Shown: piece after piece, positions 52,592 to 62,273 of the stretch
Position numbering within the stretch: the first letter of the stretch is position 1
Layout of the letters: each line of letters opens with the position of its first letter
NCBI RefSeq assembly: GCF_001969855.1
Contig: NZ_MRBL01000013.1
Location: 103,524-167,523, forward strand
Reading direction: 5' to 3'
Length of the DNA stretch: 64,000 nucleotides
Origin: Bacillus haynesii
GTDB lineage: Bacteria; Bacillota; Bacilli; Bacillales; Bacillaceae
Program-made: the position numbers and the translations under genes
The notes under the pieces: generated by a model
What the model saw: the letters and a program-made list of their open reading frames with translations, nothing else
Told to the model about the DNA's origin: nothing
The model's database searches: none

Positions 52592-52626
52592 AAAACTCAT
52601 GGGTTTTTTAGTGACCCATGAGTTTT
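52592..52626 (+). terminator. Terminator-like hairpin at the start of the ycnC leader
   Basis: AAAACTCATGGGT-TTTTTAGTG-ACCCATGAGTTTT: 13-bp perfect arms with T4 at the end. It terminates the preceding gene but lies downstream of the ycnC promoter (start about 52588), so it also forms the first structure of the ycnC mRNA. Confidence 0.75.
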
Positions 52627-52650
52627 ATCATTGCGAAAGAAGGAGCCGGA

Positions 52651-53538
52651 ATGAACGAAAAAAGAGCAGCAGTCTTAAGGGCCGCCAAAAAGCTGTTTGC
52701 CCAAAAAGGCTATCATAACGTTGCAATGCAAGCGATCGCTGAAGAATGCAAAATGTCAAAAGCATCTATTTATAAACTGTTTCAATCTAAAGAAGATCTT
52801 CTGCTGGCATTGATCAAGTTCAGAAAGCATGAAATGTTGAACAAAAGCGCCATCATCAATATGGAAACCTCGCTGACGCCAAAAGAAAGATTCGCTAAAA
52901 AAATCGCTTTGGAGATTACGGAATTCAGGGAAAACCGCCAATTTATCAATTTCATCTCCAATGAGGGATCATCTCCGGATACCGCGGTATTTAGAAAGCA
53001 TCTGAAAGAAACAAAAGCGATGATCATCAGCTGGCATAAAGACTCTATCATTCAAGCGTACGGCGAAGAGGTGGAGCCGTTTATATGGGATATCGTCATC
53101 ATTTTCCACGGGCTGATGAGGGAATTCCTGTTTTTAGTCGGCACTGGAAAAGCGCAACCTGACGTTAAAACGATTCCGCCATTCATTATGTCAGTTCTGG
53201 ATCTCTTTATAGAGAAAAAGCTGAACGAAGATCAGAATAGTTCATTAAATGAAGACATTATTGCCTCCTATATGAATTTCTCAAGATGCTGGGCACCGCC
53301 CCAAAAAGAGGAATTGCTTGAAGACCTTTTGCAAAAACTGAAAACCAAGATTTCCTCCCTGTCACAAGACGACTTTTCCGTGACAGAACTGCTGTCTGCA
53401 GCAGATTTGCTGAGCGAGGAGCTTTTCAGCAAAGAGCCGCGCACGTATTTAATCACGGCTCTCCTTGATTACCTTGGAAAAATCGAGGTTCTCCAATACG
53501 ATGTTTCACAAATACAAACGATTAGTATAAAAGAATAA
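52651..53538 (+). CDS. ycnC: TetR-family regulator YcnC
   Basis: About 295 residues: a TetR N-terminal DNA-binding domain (VLRAAKKLFAQKGYHNVAMQAIAEECKMSKASIYKLFQSKEDLL) and a long helical C-terminal domain, matching YcnC (about 288 residues) that precedes the MFS exporter ycnB. It probably represses ycnC-ycnB by binding its own promoter. The ATG at 52651 follows AAGGAGCCGG; the frame opens at 52618. Confidence 0.85.
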   Translation: MNEKRAAVLRAAKKLFAQKGYHNVAMQAIAEECKMSKASIYKLFQSKEDLLLALIKFRKHEMLNKSAIINMETSLTPKERFAKKIALEITEFRENRQFINFISNEGSSPDTAVFRKHLKETKAMIISWHKDSIIQAYGEEVEPFIWDIVIIFHGLMREFLFLVGTGKAQPDVKTIPPFIMSVLDLFIEKKLNEDQNSSLNEDIIASYMNFSRCWAPPQKEELLEDLLQKLKTKISSLSQDDFSVTELLSAADLLSEELFSKEPRTYLITALLDYLGKIEVLQYDVSQIQTISIKE

Positions 53539-53549
53539 GAGGGATTGAT

Positions 53550-54971
53550 ATGAATACAGAAACAGAACAACAGACATACAACAGAAATATCATCGTAGGT
53601 TTGCTCATTGCCGGGGCGTTTATCGCGATCTTGAACCAAACGCTTCTGGTTACCGCACTGCCGCATATTATGGCAGACTTGAACATAGACGCGACAAAAG
53701 CTCAATGGCTGACAACGGCGTTCATGCTGACAAACGGGATTCTCATTCCGATTACCGCCTTTTTGATCGAAAAGTTTTCGAGCCGCGCGCTCGTCATCGC
53801 CGCGATGAGCATCTTTGCGGCGGGAACGGTCGTCGGTGCGGTTGCGCCTAACTTCCCAGTTCTCCTGGCGGCGCGGATCATCCAGGCTGCAGGCGCCGGA
53901 ATTATGATGCCGCTCATGCAGACGATCTTTTTAACGATTTTCCCGGTTGAAAAACGCGGGGCTGCAATGGGTATGGTCGGTTTGGTGATCGCCTTTGCAC
54001 CGGCCATCGGACCGACATTGTCAGGCTGGATCGTCGACAGCTTTACATGGAGATACTTATTTTATATTATTCTACCAATTGCACTGATCGATCTTGTGCT
54101 TGTCATCTTGCTGATGAAAAACGTCACAAAATTGAGAGAAACATCAGTGGACATCATATCTATTATCTTGTCCAGCCTGGGTTTCGGCGGTTTATTGTAC
54201 GGCTTCAGCAACGCCGGTTCAGAAGGCTGGGGAAGCAATACTGTTTTGATTTCCTTTGCAGTCGGTGCTGTCGCCCTGTTCTTCTTTATCTCTAGACAAT
54301 TAAGAATCAAAAGGCCGATACTCGAGTTTCGCGTTTTCCAATCGTGGACTTTTACGATAACAACGCTCCTCGGTATGATCGTTTTTGCATTAATGATCGG
54401 TACCGAAACCATTTTGCCTCTGTATACGCAAAACGTCAGAGACGTGACAGCTTTCGATTCCGGTTTGATGCTGCTGCCGGGCGCGATAGCGATGGGCATC
54501 ATGTCACCGATCATCGGCCGCATTTTTGACAAGATCGGCGGAAAAGGACTTGCGATTATCGGGTTTGCCGTCTTGCTGCTGACGTCGATCCCGTTTGCGG
54601 ACCTGCAAATGGATACTTCGCTGACATTTATTATCGTGATTTATACGCTGCGGATGATGGGAACTTCCATGATTATGATGCCTCTCACAACGGCTGGTAT
54701 CAATGCACTCCCGGCGCACCTCATTCCGCACGGCACAGCAATGAACAATACGATGCGCCAGATCGGCGGTTCGATCGGCACGGCTGTTCTGATTTCCGTC
54801 ATGAGTAATTCAGCCAAAAACGCTGCGACATCTCATCCGTTAAATGCGCTCATTCACGGCATGAATTCCGCCTTTATCGTGGCCGCTGTCTTGGCGCTGA
54901 TCGGATTTATCCTTTCGTTTACATTGAAAAAGAAGCCGCAGGCCGACAAACAAGGCCAGCCGGCGCGCTGA
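53550..54971 (+). CDS. ycnB: MFS multidrug exporter YcnB (EmrB/QacA type)
   Basis: 473 residues. About fourteen hydrophobic segments; LNQTLLVTALPHIMADLNI followed by QWLTTAFMLTNGILIP is the EmrB/QacA start signature. Drug:H+ antiporter of the DHA2 family; substrate unknown. AAGAGGGATTGAT is upstream. It lies 11 bp after ycnC, forming a repressor-exporter pair. Confidence 0.9.
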   Translation: MNTETEQQTYNRNIIVGLLIAGAFIAILNQTLLVTALPHIMADLNIDATKAQWLTTAFMLTNGILIPITAFLIEKFSSRALVIAAMSIFAAGTVVGAVAPNFPVLLAARIIQAAGAGIMMPLMQTIFLTIFPVEKRGAAMGMVGLVIAFAPAIGPTLSGWIVDSFTWRYLFYIILPIALIDLVLVILLMKNVTKLRETSVDIISIILSSLGFGGLLYGFSNAGSEGWGSNTVLISFAVGAVALFFFISRQLRIKRPILEFRVFQSWTFTITTLLGMIVFALMIGTETILPLYTQNVRDVTAFDSGLMLLPGAIAMGIMSPIIGRIFDKIGGKGLAIIGFAVLLLTSIPFADLQMDTSLTFIIVIYTLRMMGTSMIMMPLTTAGINALPAHLIPHGTAMNNTMRQIGGSIGTAVLISVMSNSAKNAATSHPLNALIHGMNSAFIVAAVLALIGFILSFTLKKKPQADKQGQPAR

Positions 54972-54976
54972 TCATG

Positions 54977-55010
54977 TCACGCCAGTTCAATCGAACTGGC
55001 GTGTTTTTTA
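54977..55010 (+). terminator. Intrinsic terminator after ycnB
   Basis: CACGCCAGTTC-AATC-GAACTGGCGTG followed by TTTTTT. Confidence 0.9.
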
Positions 55011-55094
55011 TATTCGCTTAACTGAGTCTGGGTCCCTTGCGGCGTTATGACCATGAAATCCCGCTTTGCATCTCTCTGCCCTCTCCTTGAACAG

Positions 55095-55130
55095 ACAAAA
55101 AAAGGCTGCCGGATATAACCGGCAGCCTCG
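55095..55130 (-). terminator. Intrinsic terminator after fpbA/yclQ
   Basis: The minus strand reads AGGCTGCCGG-TTATAT-CCGGCAGCCT followed by TTTTTTT. Confidence 0.9.
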
Positions 55131-55135
55131 CTCTT

Positions 55136-56083
55136 TTATTTCAATCCATTTTCGACTTCTTTCACCATTTCAGATACGGACTCAAGGCCTCCGCCTGACA
55201 GGTACCAGTAGCCTGGATCAAGGTATGTGATATGGCCGTTTTTATAGGCTTTTGTTGATTTTACAATTTCATTTTCGATGACTTCTTTTGCTGTTCCTTT
55301 TTCACCGATGGCAGCGCTTCGGTCGATGACAAACAGGTAATCAGGATTCTTTTCAGAAATATATTCGGAAGAGACGCTTTGACCGTGAAGGGAAACCTCG
55401 ATGTTTTTATCGACAGGTTCAACGCCTAGCACATCGTGGATCAAGCCGAATCTTGAGCCGCTTCCATACGCGCTGATTTGTTTATCGCTCGTTAAGACGA
55501 CCAGTCCTTTGCCGCCTTTTTCTTTCGCCAGCTTGTTGACTTTCTCTACTTTGTCATCAATTTTCGCAAGGGCTTCTTTGACAGCATCTTCTTTACCAAA
55601 GATTTTTCCAATGTTTTCGGTATTTTCTTTAAAACTGTTCATGTAGTTCTTCTGGTCAAGCTCAATATCGATCGTCGGAGCGATCTTTTTAAACTCGTCA
55701 TACTGTTCAGACTGTCTGCCTTCGATGATGATCAAATCAGGCTCAAGCTCTGCAATTTTTTCAAAATCAGGCTCTTTTAGTCCGCCGACGCTTTCATATT
55801 TACTATCTTTATATTTTTTCAAGTAAGACGGAAGGGTTTGTTTCGGAAGGCCGACAACGCGGTCGCTTAAACCAAGCTCATCAAGCGTGTCAAGCATTCC
55901 AAAGTTGAAGACAACGACTTTTTTCGGGTCTTTCGGTACTTCTGTTGTATCGCTATTATGTTTAATTGTGACGGTTTCTTTTTTAGAGGAAGATTTTGCA
56001 TCTGTATCAGCAGCTTTGTTTCCGCAGGCGGCTACGACAAGAACGGTTATCAATGCCATGATCAATAAAGATAGTTTTTTCAT
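55136..56083 (-). CDS. yclQ: Ferric siderophore-binding lipoprotein YclQ
   Basis: 315 residues; lipoprotein signal with lipobox VVAAC (about residue 20, VLVVAACGNKAADTD). Class III periplasmic-binding protein fold: KKVVVFNFGMLDTLDELGL at the N-lobe and a C-terminal YWYLSGGGLES. In B. subtilis YclQ (FpiA/FpbA) binds petrobactin-type siderophores and works with YclNOP. It lies 14 bp after the ATPase gene. Confidence 0.92.
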   Translation of the reverse strand: MKKLSLLIMALITVLVVAACGNKAADTDAKSSSKKETVTIKHNSDTTEVPKDPKKVVVFNFGMLDTLDELGLSDRVVGLPKQTLPSYLKKYKDSKYESVGGLKEPDFEKIAELEPDLIIIEGRQSEQYDEFKKIAPTIDIELDQKNYMNSFKENTENIGKIFGKEDAVKEALAKIDDKVEKVNKLAKEKGGKGLVVLTSDKQISAYGSGSRFGLIHDVLGVEPVDKNIEVSLHGQSVSSEYISEKNPDYLFVIDRSAAIGEKGTAKEVIENEIVKSTKAYKNGHITYLDPGYWYLSGGGLESVSEMVKEVENGLK

Positions 56084-56097
56084 TTCAAGTCACCTCA

Positions 56098-56859
56098 TCA
56101 TTTAAAATATACACAGATTTTTTGGTCTCCGATTTGTTGGATCGGAATGTCCATCTCATAGATGTCTTTCAGCACCGGCGTTTGGATAATGTCTTCCGCC
56201 GGCCCCTCTTTTACAATCCGCCCGTTTTTCAGGGCTGCGATTCTGTCGGAATAAACCGAGGCAAAATTAATGTCATGAATGACAATGACGATCGTTTTTC
56301 CGCGATTTTCGACAAGGTCTTTCAAGAGCTTCATAATCTCTACTGAGTGTTTCATATCGAGGTTATTCAATGGTTCATCAAGCAATATATAGTCGGTATC
56401 CTGAGCGATGACCATCGCGATAAAAGCGCGCTGGCACTGGCCGCCGCTCAACTGATCGAGGTGTTTATGCTCAATGTCTCTCAGCTTCATATAATCAATC
56501 GCTTCGTCGACATATGCCCAGTCCTCTTTCGAAAGCCTTCCCTGTGAATAAGGAAACCTGCCGAAGCTGACGAGCTCCCTGACAGTCAGCCTGATGTTGA
56601 TCTGATTGGACTGCTTTAAAATGCTGATTTTTTTGGCTAAATCATTGCTTTTATAAGCGCTGATTTCCTTCCCGTCAATCAGCACATTTCCGGCGTCCAT
56701 GCCGATCAGCCTGCTGATGATGGACAAAAGCGTACTTTTCCCCGCTCCGTTCGGTCCGATGAAGGACGTGATCATTCCTTTTTGTATCGTTAAAGTCGTG
56801 GGATGAACAACGGTCTGCTCTCCGAATTGTTTCATGATATCTCGTACTTCTATCATCAT
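56098..56859 (-). CDS. yclP: Siderophore ABC transporter ATP-binding protein YclP
   Basis: 253 residues. Walker A GPNGAGKSTLLS, ABC signature LSGGQCQRAFIAM, Walker B DYILLDEPLNNLDM, and the H-loop VIHDINF. It powers YclN/YclO. Its start overlaps the end of yclO by 4 bp. Confidence 0.95.
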   Translation of the reverse strand: MMIEVRDIMKQFGEQTVVHPTTLTIQKGMITSFIGPNGAGKSTLLSIISRLIGMDAGNVLIDGKEISAYKSNDLAKKISILKQSNQINIRLTVRELVSFGRFPYSQGRLSKEDWAYVDEAIDYMKLRDIEHKHLDQLSGGQCQRAFIAMVIAQDTDYILLDEPLNNLDMKHSVEIMKLLKDLVENRGKTIVIVIHDINFASVYSDRIAALKNGRIVKEGPAEDIIQTPVLKDIYEMDIPIQQIGDQKICVYFK

Positions 56860-57800
56860 TTACGCTCCTTCAGCAACAGGTAAATAAAATAAATCCCGCC
56901 GATAAAATCAATGATCACAACAAGCGTCACCGTTAAACCAAACAGCTTTTCAACAATGAACTGGCCCCCGACAAGCGCAATGATGCTGAACAAAACCGCT
57001 CCGGGAATCAGGACGCTGTGCTTATACGTTTTAAATACTTCCCGCGCCACATTGACGACGAGCAGCCCTAAAAATGTGATCGGCCCCACAAGGGCAGTAG
57101 ACACGGAAACGAGAACGGCGACAACGATCAGCATTTTCTTTACCGTCCGGTCGTAATCGATTCCGAGGTTGACGGCTTGATCCCTGCCGAGCGAAATGAC
57201 GTCAAAGTACGAATTATACCGCCAAGCGTAAACGAGTATCGCCAAAATGATGAGCGAAGCAAGCACTAAAATGTCCGTATTCAAATTGTTGAAGCTGGCA
57301 AACATCTTGTTTTGAACGACTTGGAACTCGTTCGGATCGATCAGCATCTGCATAAAGGATGACAGGCTTCTGAACAGTGTGCCGAACACGATTCCAACTA
57401 GCAATAGCAGGAAGATGTGCCTTCCCCCGCGGCGGAACATCAGGAAAAACAGCACAAATGAAAAGCAGACCATCAAACCGGTTGACAATAGAAAATTGCC
57501 GTTTTTGCCGAGGTCAGCGAGTTTGGCTGCACCGAAAAAGTAAATAATTCCGGTTTGCAGCAGAACATAGAGAGAATCGAGTCCGAGGATGCTCGGCGTC
57601 AAAATTCTGTTGTTTGTGATCGTTTGGAAAATCATCGACGAATACGCAATCGCTGTACCGACAACGATGATCGCAAAAACTTTGGCAAACCTCCGCGGAA
57701 GCGCATATTCCCATACAGACGGCAACCCGTAGAACAGAAACAAACCGATGCAGGCTGCTGCTATCACGATGAGTACAAGCATTTTCTGTTTATGACGCAT
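56856..57800 (-). CDS. yclO: Siderophore ABC transporter permease YclO
   Basis: 314 residues, nine to ten membrane segments of the FecCD family; SLGRDQAVNLGIDY and FLGLLVVNVAREVF mark the ABC-contact and conserved regions. Partner of YclN. It overlaps yclN by 11 bp. Confidence 0.94.
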   Translation of the reverse strand: MRHKQKMLVLIVIAAACIGLFLFYGLPSVWEYALPRRFAKVFAIIVVGTAIAYSSMIFQTITNNRILTPSILGLDSLYVLLQTGIIYFFGAAKLADLGKNGNFLLSTGLMVCFSFVLFFLMFRRGGRHIFLLLLVGIVFGTLFRSLSSFMQMLIDPNEFQVVQNKMFASFNNLNTDILVLASLIILAILVYAWRYNSYFDVISLGRDQAVNLGIDYDRTVKKMLIVVAVLVSVSTALVGPITFLGLLVVNVAREVFKTYKHSVLIPGAVLFSIIALVGGQFIVEKLFGLTVTLVVIIDFIGGIYFIYLLLKERK

Positions 57801-58743
57801 AGGCTTTTCTCCTTAAAAGTAAGTAAAGAAAAACGCCGCTCCCGATAATGCCGACCATCAAACCAACCGAAATTTCGTACGGGTAAATGACGAGACGTCC
57901 CGCTATATCGCAAAACAAGACGAAAACGGCTCCGAGAATCGCCGTGTGAGGCAGGCTGTTTTTCAAATGATCTCCCCTGTAGATGGACACGATGTTCGGG
58001 ATGATCAATCCCAAAAAGGGAAGCGTGCCAATCGTCAGGATGACGACGGACGAAATAATAGATACGATGATCAGCCCGATATTGACCACCCGCTTATAAT
58101 TCAATCCAAGATTGATGGAAAAAGACTCCCCCATCCCGGCCAACGTGAACTTATTGGCGAACAGATAGGCAATGATAACGAGCGGTATACTCAGAAATAA
58201 GAGCTCATATCTCCCCTTCATGACAAGCGAAAAGTTTCCTTCAAACCATGCATTGACGTTTTGAATGATATTGTACTGATAAGCCATGAAAGTAGAAATG
58301 GCGCTGACAACACTTCCGAGCATCATACCGACGAGAGGGATAAAAATTGCATCTTTGAACTTGATTCTGTCCAAAATTTTGACGAACAGAAAGCTGCCAA
58401 ACAGTGCAAAAACAAAGGCAAACAGTATTTTGACCACAATTCCTGCAGACGAAAAAAGCACGATCGCAATGATCACGCCGAGCCTCGCCCAATCCATTGT
58501 TCCAGCAGTGGTCGGTGAAACAAATTTATTGCGCGTCAGCTGCTGCATGATCAGCCCGCAGATGCTCAAGCTCATTCCCGCCAGCACGATGCTGAGCAAG
58601 CGCGGGATTCTGCTTATGTAAAGCGTTTGAATTTCGTCCTCATTCAAGCGGAAAAGATCAAGAGGCGAAAGCTCCTTAACGCCGATGAATATCGAGCTGA
58701 ATGAAAGAATGATGAGCATTAGCAATAAGTATCGTAGTTTCAT
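57790..58743 (-). CDS. yclN: Siderophore ABC transporter permease YclN
   Basis: About 317 residues, FecCD-family permease: SIVLAGMSLSICGLIMQQLTRN, MGESFSINLGLNYKR and LPFLGLIIPNIV. ATG at 58743 follows AAGGAGGCT; the frame opens at 58809 over the Fur box, which rules that start out. First gene of yclN-yclO-yclP-yclQ. Confidence 0.93.
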   Translation of the reverse strand: MKLRYLLLMLIILSFSSIFIGVKELSPLDLFRLNEDEIQTLYISRIPRLLSIVLAGMSLSICGLIMQQLTRNKFVSPTTAGTMDWARLGVIIAIVLFSSAGIVVKILFAFVFALFGSFLFVKILDRIKFKDAIFIPLVGMMLGSVVSAISTFMAYQYNIIQNVNAWFEGNFSLVMKGRYELLFLSIPLVIIAYLFANKFTLAGMGESFSINLGLNYKRVVNIGLIIVSIISSVVILTIGTLPFLGLIIPNIVSIYRGDHLKNSLPHTAILGAVFVLFCDIAGRLVIYPYEISVGLMVGIIGSGVFLYLLLRRKAYAS

Positions 58744-58793
58744 GCTGCAGTAGCCTCCTTGCACAACAAAGCAAACCCCTCCGCCGACGTTAA

Positions 58794-58808
58794 TGATTAT
58801 CATTATCA
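58794..58808. promoter_or_regulatory. Fur box upstream of yclN
   Basis: The minus strand reads TGATAAT-G-ATAATCA, the 7-1-7 Fur inverted repeat with one change. Its position about 55 nt before yclN indicates iron repression. Confidence 0.9.
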
Positions 58809-59020
58809 ATAAGGGCCTTTATATATCTTACCATTTTTTCTGACATAGTCAATAAGATTAATAGATACAAAGGTTTAAGCCGTGCGATTTCCCTATCCTC
58901 AGTCCTCCTCAAAAACACATTTGTTCATTCCTGAAAGAAAAACCTTGATTCTTCTTGTAAAAAGCGCAATAATTAAAATTAAATTTATTTCGAAAATTTA
59001 AACTTTAGGAGATGTAACAA

Positions 59021-60382
59021 ATGAAAGTCGTTAAATTTGGGGGCAGCTCGCTCGCTTCAGGAGCTCAGCTAGAGAAAGTATTTCAAATCGTCACTTCCGA
59101 TCCGGAAAGGAAGGCCGTCGTCGTATCAGCACCCGGAAAACGGCATCCCGAGGATACGAAAGTAACCGACCTGTTAATCGAATGCGCCGAACAGTACTTA
59201 TTATCGAAAAAAGCGCCCGGCCTGGTTGAGGCGATTGTCGGACGGTATGCCGATATCGCGCTTGAGCTCGGGCTTGCCGATGGCGTGATCAACCGGATCC
59301 GGGCAGACCTGCTTCAGCTGCTCGAAGGTGATAAAACAAATCCGGAACGGTTTATCGATGCGATCAAAGCAAGCGGTGAAGATAACAATGCCAAATTGGT
59401 AGCGGCATACTTCAGGCACCGGGGAGTTGAAGCACATTATGTCAGTCCAAAAGACGCCGGGCTGTTCGTGACGAGCGAACCCGGCAACGCACAAGTGCTG
59501 CCCGAGTCCTATGACAATCTGTTTCAGCTGAGACAGCAAAAGGGCATCATCATCTTTCCCGGCTTCTTCGGATTCAGCCAGGAAGGCGAAGTGATGACGT
59601 TTTCGCGAAGCGGCTCTGACATTACGGGCTCCATTTTAGCGAATGGATTGAAAGCCGAGTTGTATGAAAACTTCACTGACGTTGACGCCGTTTATTCTGT
59701 CAATCCGGCGATCGTTTCCAACCCGAAAGAAATCCGCGAGCTGACATACCGGGAAATGAGGGAGCTGTCGTATGCCGGCTTTTCCGTCTTTCATGATGAA
59801 GCATTGATCCCCGCTTTCCGGGCCCGCATACCGGTTCAGATCAAAAATACAAACAACCCGGACGCGGAGGGGACAAGGGTTGTCGCCACACGCGACAACA
59901 CGAACGGACCTGTCGTCGGGATCGCCAGCGACAGCGGATTTTGCAGCATTTACATCAGCAAATATTTGATGAACCGCGAAATCGGCTTCGGCCGCCGCGT
60001 CCTGCAAATCCTTGAAGATGACGGGCTGACATATGAACACATTCCGTCCGGCATTGACGATATTACGATCATTTTAAGACAGGATCAAATGGATCAAGCA
60101 GCAGAAAAGCGGATGATCAAACGGATCAAGCAAGAACTGGATGCCGATGAAGTGACGATCGAACACAATATTGCCCTGATCATGGTCGTCGGCGAAGCCA
60201 TGCGCCATAACGTCGGAACGACGGCAAGAGCGTCAAAAGCATTGTCTGAAGCCGGCGTCAATATCGAAATGATCAACCAGGGCTCCTCGGAAGTCAGCAT
60301 GATGTTCGGCGTTAAAGAAGCTCAAGAAAAACAAGCGGTCCGCGCATTATACCAGGAATTTTTCGCAAAAGTTCTCGTTTAA
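59021..60382 (+). CDS. thrD: Aspartokinase III (ThrD/YclM)
   Basis: 453 residues. Kinase N-terminus KVVKFGGSSLASGAQLEKV, then MTFSRSGSDITGSILANGL, and two C-terminal ACT domains (about 300-450) that bind effectors. It makes aspartyl phosphate for lysine, threonine and methionine. YclM of B. subtilis is the threonine/lysine-inhibited isozyme. AGGAGATGTAACA precedes the ATG. Divergent from yclN. Confidence 0.92.
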   Translation: MKVVKFGGSSLASGAQLEKVFQIVTSDPERKAVVVSAPGKRHPEDTKVTDLLIECAEQYLLSKKAPGLVEAIVGRYADIALELGLADGVINRIRADLLQLLEGDKTNPERFIDAIKASGEDNNAKLVAAYFRHRGVEAHYVSPKDAGLFVTSEPGNAQVLPESYDNLFQLRQQKGIIIFPGFFGFSQEGEVMTFSRSGSDITGSILANGLKAELYENFTDVDAVYSVNPAIVSNPKEIRELTYREMRELSYAGFSVFHDEALIPAFRARIPVQIKNTNNPDAEGTRVVATRDNTNGPVVGIASDSGFCSIYISKYLMNREIGFGRRVLQILEDDGLTYEHIPSGIDDITIILRQDQMDQAAEKRMIKRIKQELDADEVTIEHNIALIMVVGEAMRHNVGTTARASKALSEAGVNIEMINQGSSEVSMMFGVKEAQEKQAVRALYQEFFAKVLV

Positions 60383-60413
60383 AAAAACCCCTTTTTTTAT
60401 GGGGTTTTTTTGT
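60381..60413 (+). terminator. Intrinsic terminator after thrD
   Basis: AAAAAACCCC-TTTTTTTAT-GGGGTTTTTTT. Confidence 0.85.
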
Positions 60414-60458
60414 TGTCAGAAAATATCCCCTTCCCTTAAATTGCCTGCCTTAAATTGA

Positions 60459-60486
60459 TTCACAAAACCGTTTTGAAAGCCGATAT
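60459..60486 (+). promoter_or_regulatory. Sigma-D-type promoter of the chemoreceptor gene
   Basis: GCCGATAT (60479-60486) is a perfect sigma-D -10 element about 33 nt before the start. The -35 is poor (TTCA, 16 nt upstream, against TAAA). Chemoreceptor genes of Bacillus are usually sigma-D dependent. Confidence 0.65.
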
Positions 60487-60518
60487 GTAAAGTAAATAAA
60501 TTGATGGGAGAACACCAT

Positions 60519-62237
60519 ATGAATCTGTTGAGAAATATAAAAATCAGAAGCAAACTGTTTGTCATCATTATCATTTCGGCACTGGCTTTGTCGATTGTCG
60601 GCATCCAAGGGGTAGGCGGGCTGAGCAAGCTTTCCAAAGGTTCCGAGATGATCTATCAAGATCAATTGATTCCCAACCAGTTGTTTGCAAGATTAAAAGC
60701 GAACAACCTTGATATTGATACGTACAAATTCGAGTTAATGGTGACGAAAGACAACGATCGAAATGAAACTTTGCAAAAAAACATTCAGGAAAAAAACAAA
60801 GAAAACAGCACCTTAATGGAAAAGATCGATCAGCTGAAATTAATGGACAACGTCTCTGAAAAATACGAGAGCTTCAAAAGCGAATACAAGAAATTGCAAG
60901 ATATCAGCAGCGACATGCTCAGCTTGGCGGTGATGAACGAAAATGACAAAGCATATGATGTCTATCTAAAAGAGATGGATCCTCAAAGGAAAACGGTCAA
61001 CCAGCTGATTGAAGACATTCAAACATTAAATGCTGATAACGCCAAAACAATCTATCAGCGGGATTCTAAAGAAGCTGGTTCTATCATCACGCTTCTCATC
61101 ATTGTCATCGCAGCATCGCTTGTTTTATCCATCTCGATCGGCCTCTTAATGACAAGGCTGATCACAAAACCGATCAAAGACATTCAAGCGCTGTTCACAG
61201 AAACAGAGCAAGGCGATTTTACTGTCAAAGGAACATATCAATCGAAAGATGAATTGGGATTGCTGACAGCATCGTTTAACAAAATGGTAGCAGGCGTCCG
61301 TTCGATCATTGAAACGGTCGGCGAAACGTCGCACCAAGTTGCTTCATCATCACAAGAATTGAGCGCCAGCGCTGATGAAAGCACAAAGGCGAGCGAGTAC
61401 ATCTCAACGACGATCCAGGAGCTTGCAGTAGGCTCTGATCAGCAGGTGGAAAGCGTTGAAAACAGCAGAACCGTTATTAAGGGAATGACCGAGTTTGCCG
61501 GAAGAATTTCTTCCAATGCCGAAAAAGCTGCCGCCACCGCTGACCAAACGGCGCTGATGTCGCTTGAAGGCACGAAAGCCATTGATAAAGTGAGCGCTCA
61601 AATGAAGTCTATTAATGAAACGGTCGTCTCTCTCTCAGAAGCATTTAAACATTTAACAGAGCGTTCCAATGAGATCGGGAATATTACCGAAGTGATTACG
61701 AGCATCGCTGAACAAACGAACCTGCTTGCTTTAAACGCAGCCATTGAAGCGGCCCGGGCGGGAGAACAAGGAAAAGGCTTTGCCGTCGTCGCGGATGAAG
61801 TCAGAAAATTAGCCGAGCAATCGGCCCAGTCAGCAGAACAGATTACAAGATTGATTACGATCATTCAAAACGATACAAAGCAGACGATGAACTCGGTCAT
61901 TTCAGCAACCGGAGAAGTCAAAGAAGGACTTGTCGTCGTTCATGAAGCCGGAGGCGCTTTCCAAAAAATCGAAAATTCGATAACGGAGGTCGTCACACAG
62001 ATCAATGACGTGACAAACTTGGTGAAAAACCTGACAGCCGGCACAAGCGAAATCGAAACCGCCATTTCCGGCGTCAAAGAAGTAGCGGAGACTGCAGCGG
62101 GAAGCACGCAAACGGTCAGTGCGGCAACCCAGGAGCAGCTTGCTTCAATGGAGGAAATCGCCGCCGCATCACAGATCCTCGCGCAAAACGCCGAAGAGCT
62201 GCAGCATCTGATCCAGAAATTCAAAATTAAAGATTAA
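60519..62237 (+). CDS. Methyl-accepting chemotaxis protein
   Basis: About 572 residues. Membrane segment 1 at about 13-33, a four-helix-bundle type sensor domain to about 185, membrane segment 2 at about 190-212, HAMP ([21 protein letters not shown]), and the MCP signalling domain with the hairpin tip [21 protein letters not shown] and [11 protein letters not shown]. The four-helix sensor suggests a small ligand; not determined. Start at 60519 by GGGAG; the frame opens at 60501. B. subtilis has rapC-phrC at this place, not an MCP. Confidence 0.9.
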   Translation: MNLLRNIKIRSKLFVIIIISALALSIVGIQGVGGLSKLSKGSEMIYQDQLIPNQLFARLKANNLDIDTYKFELMVTKDNDRNETLQKNIQEKNKENSTLMEKIDQLKLMDNVSEKYESFKSEYKKLQDISSDMLSLAVMNENDKAYDVYLKEMDPQRKTVNQLIEDIQTLNADNAKTIYQRDSKEAGSIITLLIIVIAASLVLSISIGLLMTRLITKPIKDIQALFTETEQGDFTVKGTYQSKDELGLLTASFNKMVAGVRSIIETVGETSHQVASSSQELSASADESTKASEYISTTIQELAVGSDQQVESVENSRTVIKGMTEFAGRISSNAEKAAATADQTALMSLEGTKAIDKVSAQMKSINETVVSLSEAFKHLTERSNEIGNITEVITSIAEQTNLLALNAAIEAARAGEQGKGFAVVADEVRKLAEQSAQSAEQITRLITIIQNDTKQTMNSVISATGEVKEGLVVVHEAGGAFQKIENSITEVVTQINDVTNLVKNLTAGTSEIETAISGVKEVAETAAGSTQTVSAATQEQLASMEEIAAASQILAQNAEELQHLIQKFKIKD

Positions 62238-62239
62238 CA

Positions 62240-62271
62240 AAACCCCGCCAGACGCTGTCTGGCGGGGTTCT
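62240..62271. terminator. Bidirectional terminator between the MCP gene and yclK
   Basis: AACCCCGCCAGAC-GCT-GTCTGGCGGGGTT, 13-bp perfect stem, convergent genes. Confidence 0.9.
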
Positions 62272-62273
62272 AT

